A stretch of DNA of 6,153 nt from Ferruginibacter sp. Lineage in GTDB: Bacteria > Bacteroidota > Bacteroidia > Chitinophagales > Chitinophagaceae. Below, one piece after another: positions 5,422 to 6,153 of this stretch. The stretch's first letter is position 1; every line of letters begins with the position of its first letter. Under the pieces are notes generated by a model that made no database searches, was not told where the DNA came from, and saw nothing but the letters and a program-made list of their open reading frames with translations. Made by a program: the position numbers and the translations under genes. The stretch lies in NCBI GenBank assembly GCA_025352435.1, contig JANXTN010000042.1:1-6153 (forward strand). Reading direction: 5' to 3'.

Positions 5422-6153
5422 ATGAAAAAATGTTTACAATCGTTTTTAGATTCTGAAAGTCTCTCAACAAAGGTGTCTTGCAGAATTCACTTAATCTTAT
5501 TGCTAACCATATCCTTATTTGGAACGCTCGAGCTAACTGGGCAAACTATTACTAATGTAACGGTTACTGGTACGCCTGTTTGCGCTGGTTCAACTGTTAC
5601 TGTAAAATTTGATGTAACGAATGGAGCTACAAGCTTTTATAGTATATCCACAAATTATACTGCGTACATTAGTAATCCTGGTGGAACATTTCCTGTAACG
5701 CCTATTCCCCTAGGTACAGTTAGTAACATAAGCGGGGCATACAATGCAACTCCAAATGCACCCATAACAGGCATTTCTGCGAGTTTCACTATTCCGGCAA
5801 ATCTTGCTACAGGTAATTATTCTATCTCCGTTAGTTCTTCTCCCAATCCTCTTTTTGATGGAAGTACCGGAGTAAATGGTTCATTAGTTTTTGCAGTAAA
5901 TGCCAACAATACGATTGCACTTACTTCGGCAGGTGGAACCACTTTACAAACTCCTTGTATCAACACAGCGATAACCAATATTGCTTATTCGACAACCGGT
6001 GCTACGGGAGCAACGATCAGCGGATTGCCAGCAGGCATAACAGGCAGTTGGTTAGGAAATGTTGTAACGATCAGCGGTACACCGACAGCATCGGGCAATA
6101 GCTCTTATACAGTAACCTTAACGGGAGGATGTACAGGCGGCACAAATACAGCA
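5422..6153 (+). CDS. Large Ig/PKD-like repeat surface adhesin, N-terminal part (open at right edge)
   Basis: The frame opens at the ATG at 5422 and remains open for 244 codons to the last base, so the protein is cut by the window. Residues 1-40 are a signal sequence with a long charged n-region (MKKCLQSFLDSESLSTKVSCR) and the hydrophobic core IHLILLLTISLFGTL, with cleavage likely at LTG before Gln41. A GTG at 5473 would give a more usual, shorter n-region. Residues about 42-160 form one beta-sandwich domain (ITNVTVTGTPVCAGSTVTVKF and onward). Residues about 176-240 match a well-known Bacteroidota Ig/PKD-like repeat: TAITNIAYSTTGATGATISG, LPAGITGSW, NVVTISGTPTASG, then YTVTLTGGC. These modules normally occur in tandem in proteins of a thousand residues or more that end in a T9SS sorting domain, so more copies are expected to the right. 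The composition is rich in Thr, Ser, Gly and Asn. The role is inferred to be surface adhesion, gliding or biofilm; no enzyme motif is visible. Confidence 0.85.
   Translation, partial: MKKCLQSFLDSESLSTKVSCRIHLILLLTISLFGTLELTGQTITNVTVTGTPVCAGSTVTVKFDVTNGATSFYSISTNYTAYISNPGGTFPVTPIPLGTVSNISGAYNATPNAPITGISASFTIPANLATGNYSISVSSSPNPLFDGSTGVNGSLVFAVNANNTIALTSAGGTTLQTPCINTAITNIAYSTTGATGATISGLPAGITGSWLGNVVTISGTPTASGNSSYTVTLTGGCTGGTNTA

Overview
The window looks like chromosomal DNA of a Bacteroidota bacterium, probably from the Chitinophagaceae/Sphingobacteria side. The evidence is the AT-rich DNA, intergenic stretches of about 500 bases, no Shine-Dalgarno sequences before the genes, TAnnTTTG-type -7 promoter elements, signal peptides ending in A/S/G-Q, a TonB-dependent receptor with a carboxypeptidase-like N-terminal domain, and a type IX secretion (T9SS) C-terminal signal. 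The genus is not resolvable from this sequence.

Layout. Bases 1-965 (minus strand) hold the first 321 codons of a TonB-dependent outer-membrane receptor that runs off the left edge. A 142-base divergent spacer (966-1107) carries a -7 element for the plus-strand gene. Bases 1108-3291 (plus) encode a complete 727-residue Ntn-hydrolase of the penicillin/acyl-homoserine-lactone acylase family, with every catalytic residue at the canonical beta-chain number. Bases 3292-3807 have no gene but contain a GC-richer cluster of short hairpins, a (TAA)5 tract and a nested inverted repeat just before the next start. Bases 3808-4896 (plus) encode a 362-residue secreted protein with a T9SS type A sorting domain, followed at once by a terminator-like hairpin. 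Bases 4897-5421 have no gene; they contain a good Bacteroidota promoter (TTTTG-N19-TATATTTG) and a leader of about 260 bases with a 21-base-period direct repeat and recurring TTACAAT boxes. Bases 5422-6153 (plus) are the first 244 codons of a large Ig/PKD-repeat surface adhesin, open at the right edge.

How the genes may work together. The receptor and the acylase are divergent and both belong to the envelope (outer membrane and periplasm), so uptake and hydrolysis of an acylated compound is possible but not shown. The last two genes look like parts of the Bacteroidota cell-surface adhesin repertoire: the 362-residue protein resembles the tail of such an adhesin standing alone, and the next gene begins the repetitive body of one.

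I found no convincing new multi-gene system, CRISPR array, RNA gene or mobile element. The best items for follow-up are the stand-alone tail module, the hairpin cluster at 3318-3471 as a possible dispersed repeat, and the long structured leader before the adhesin gene.
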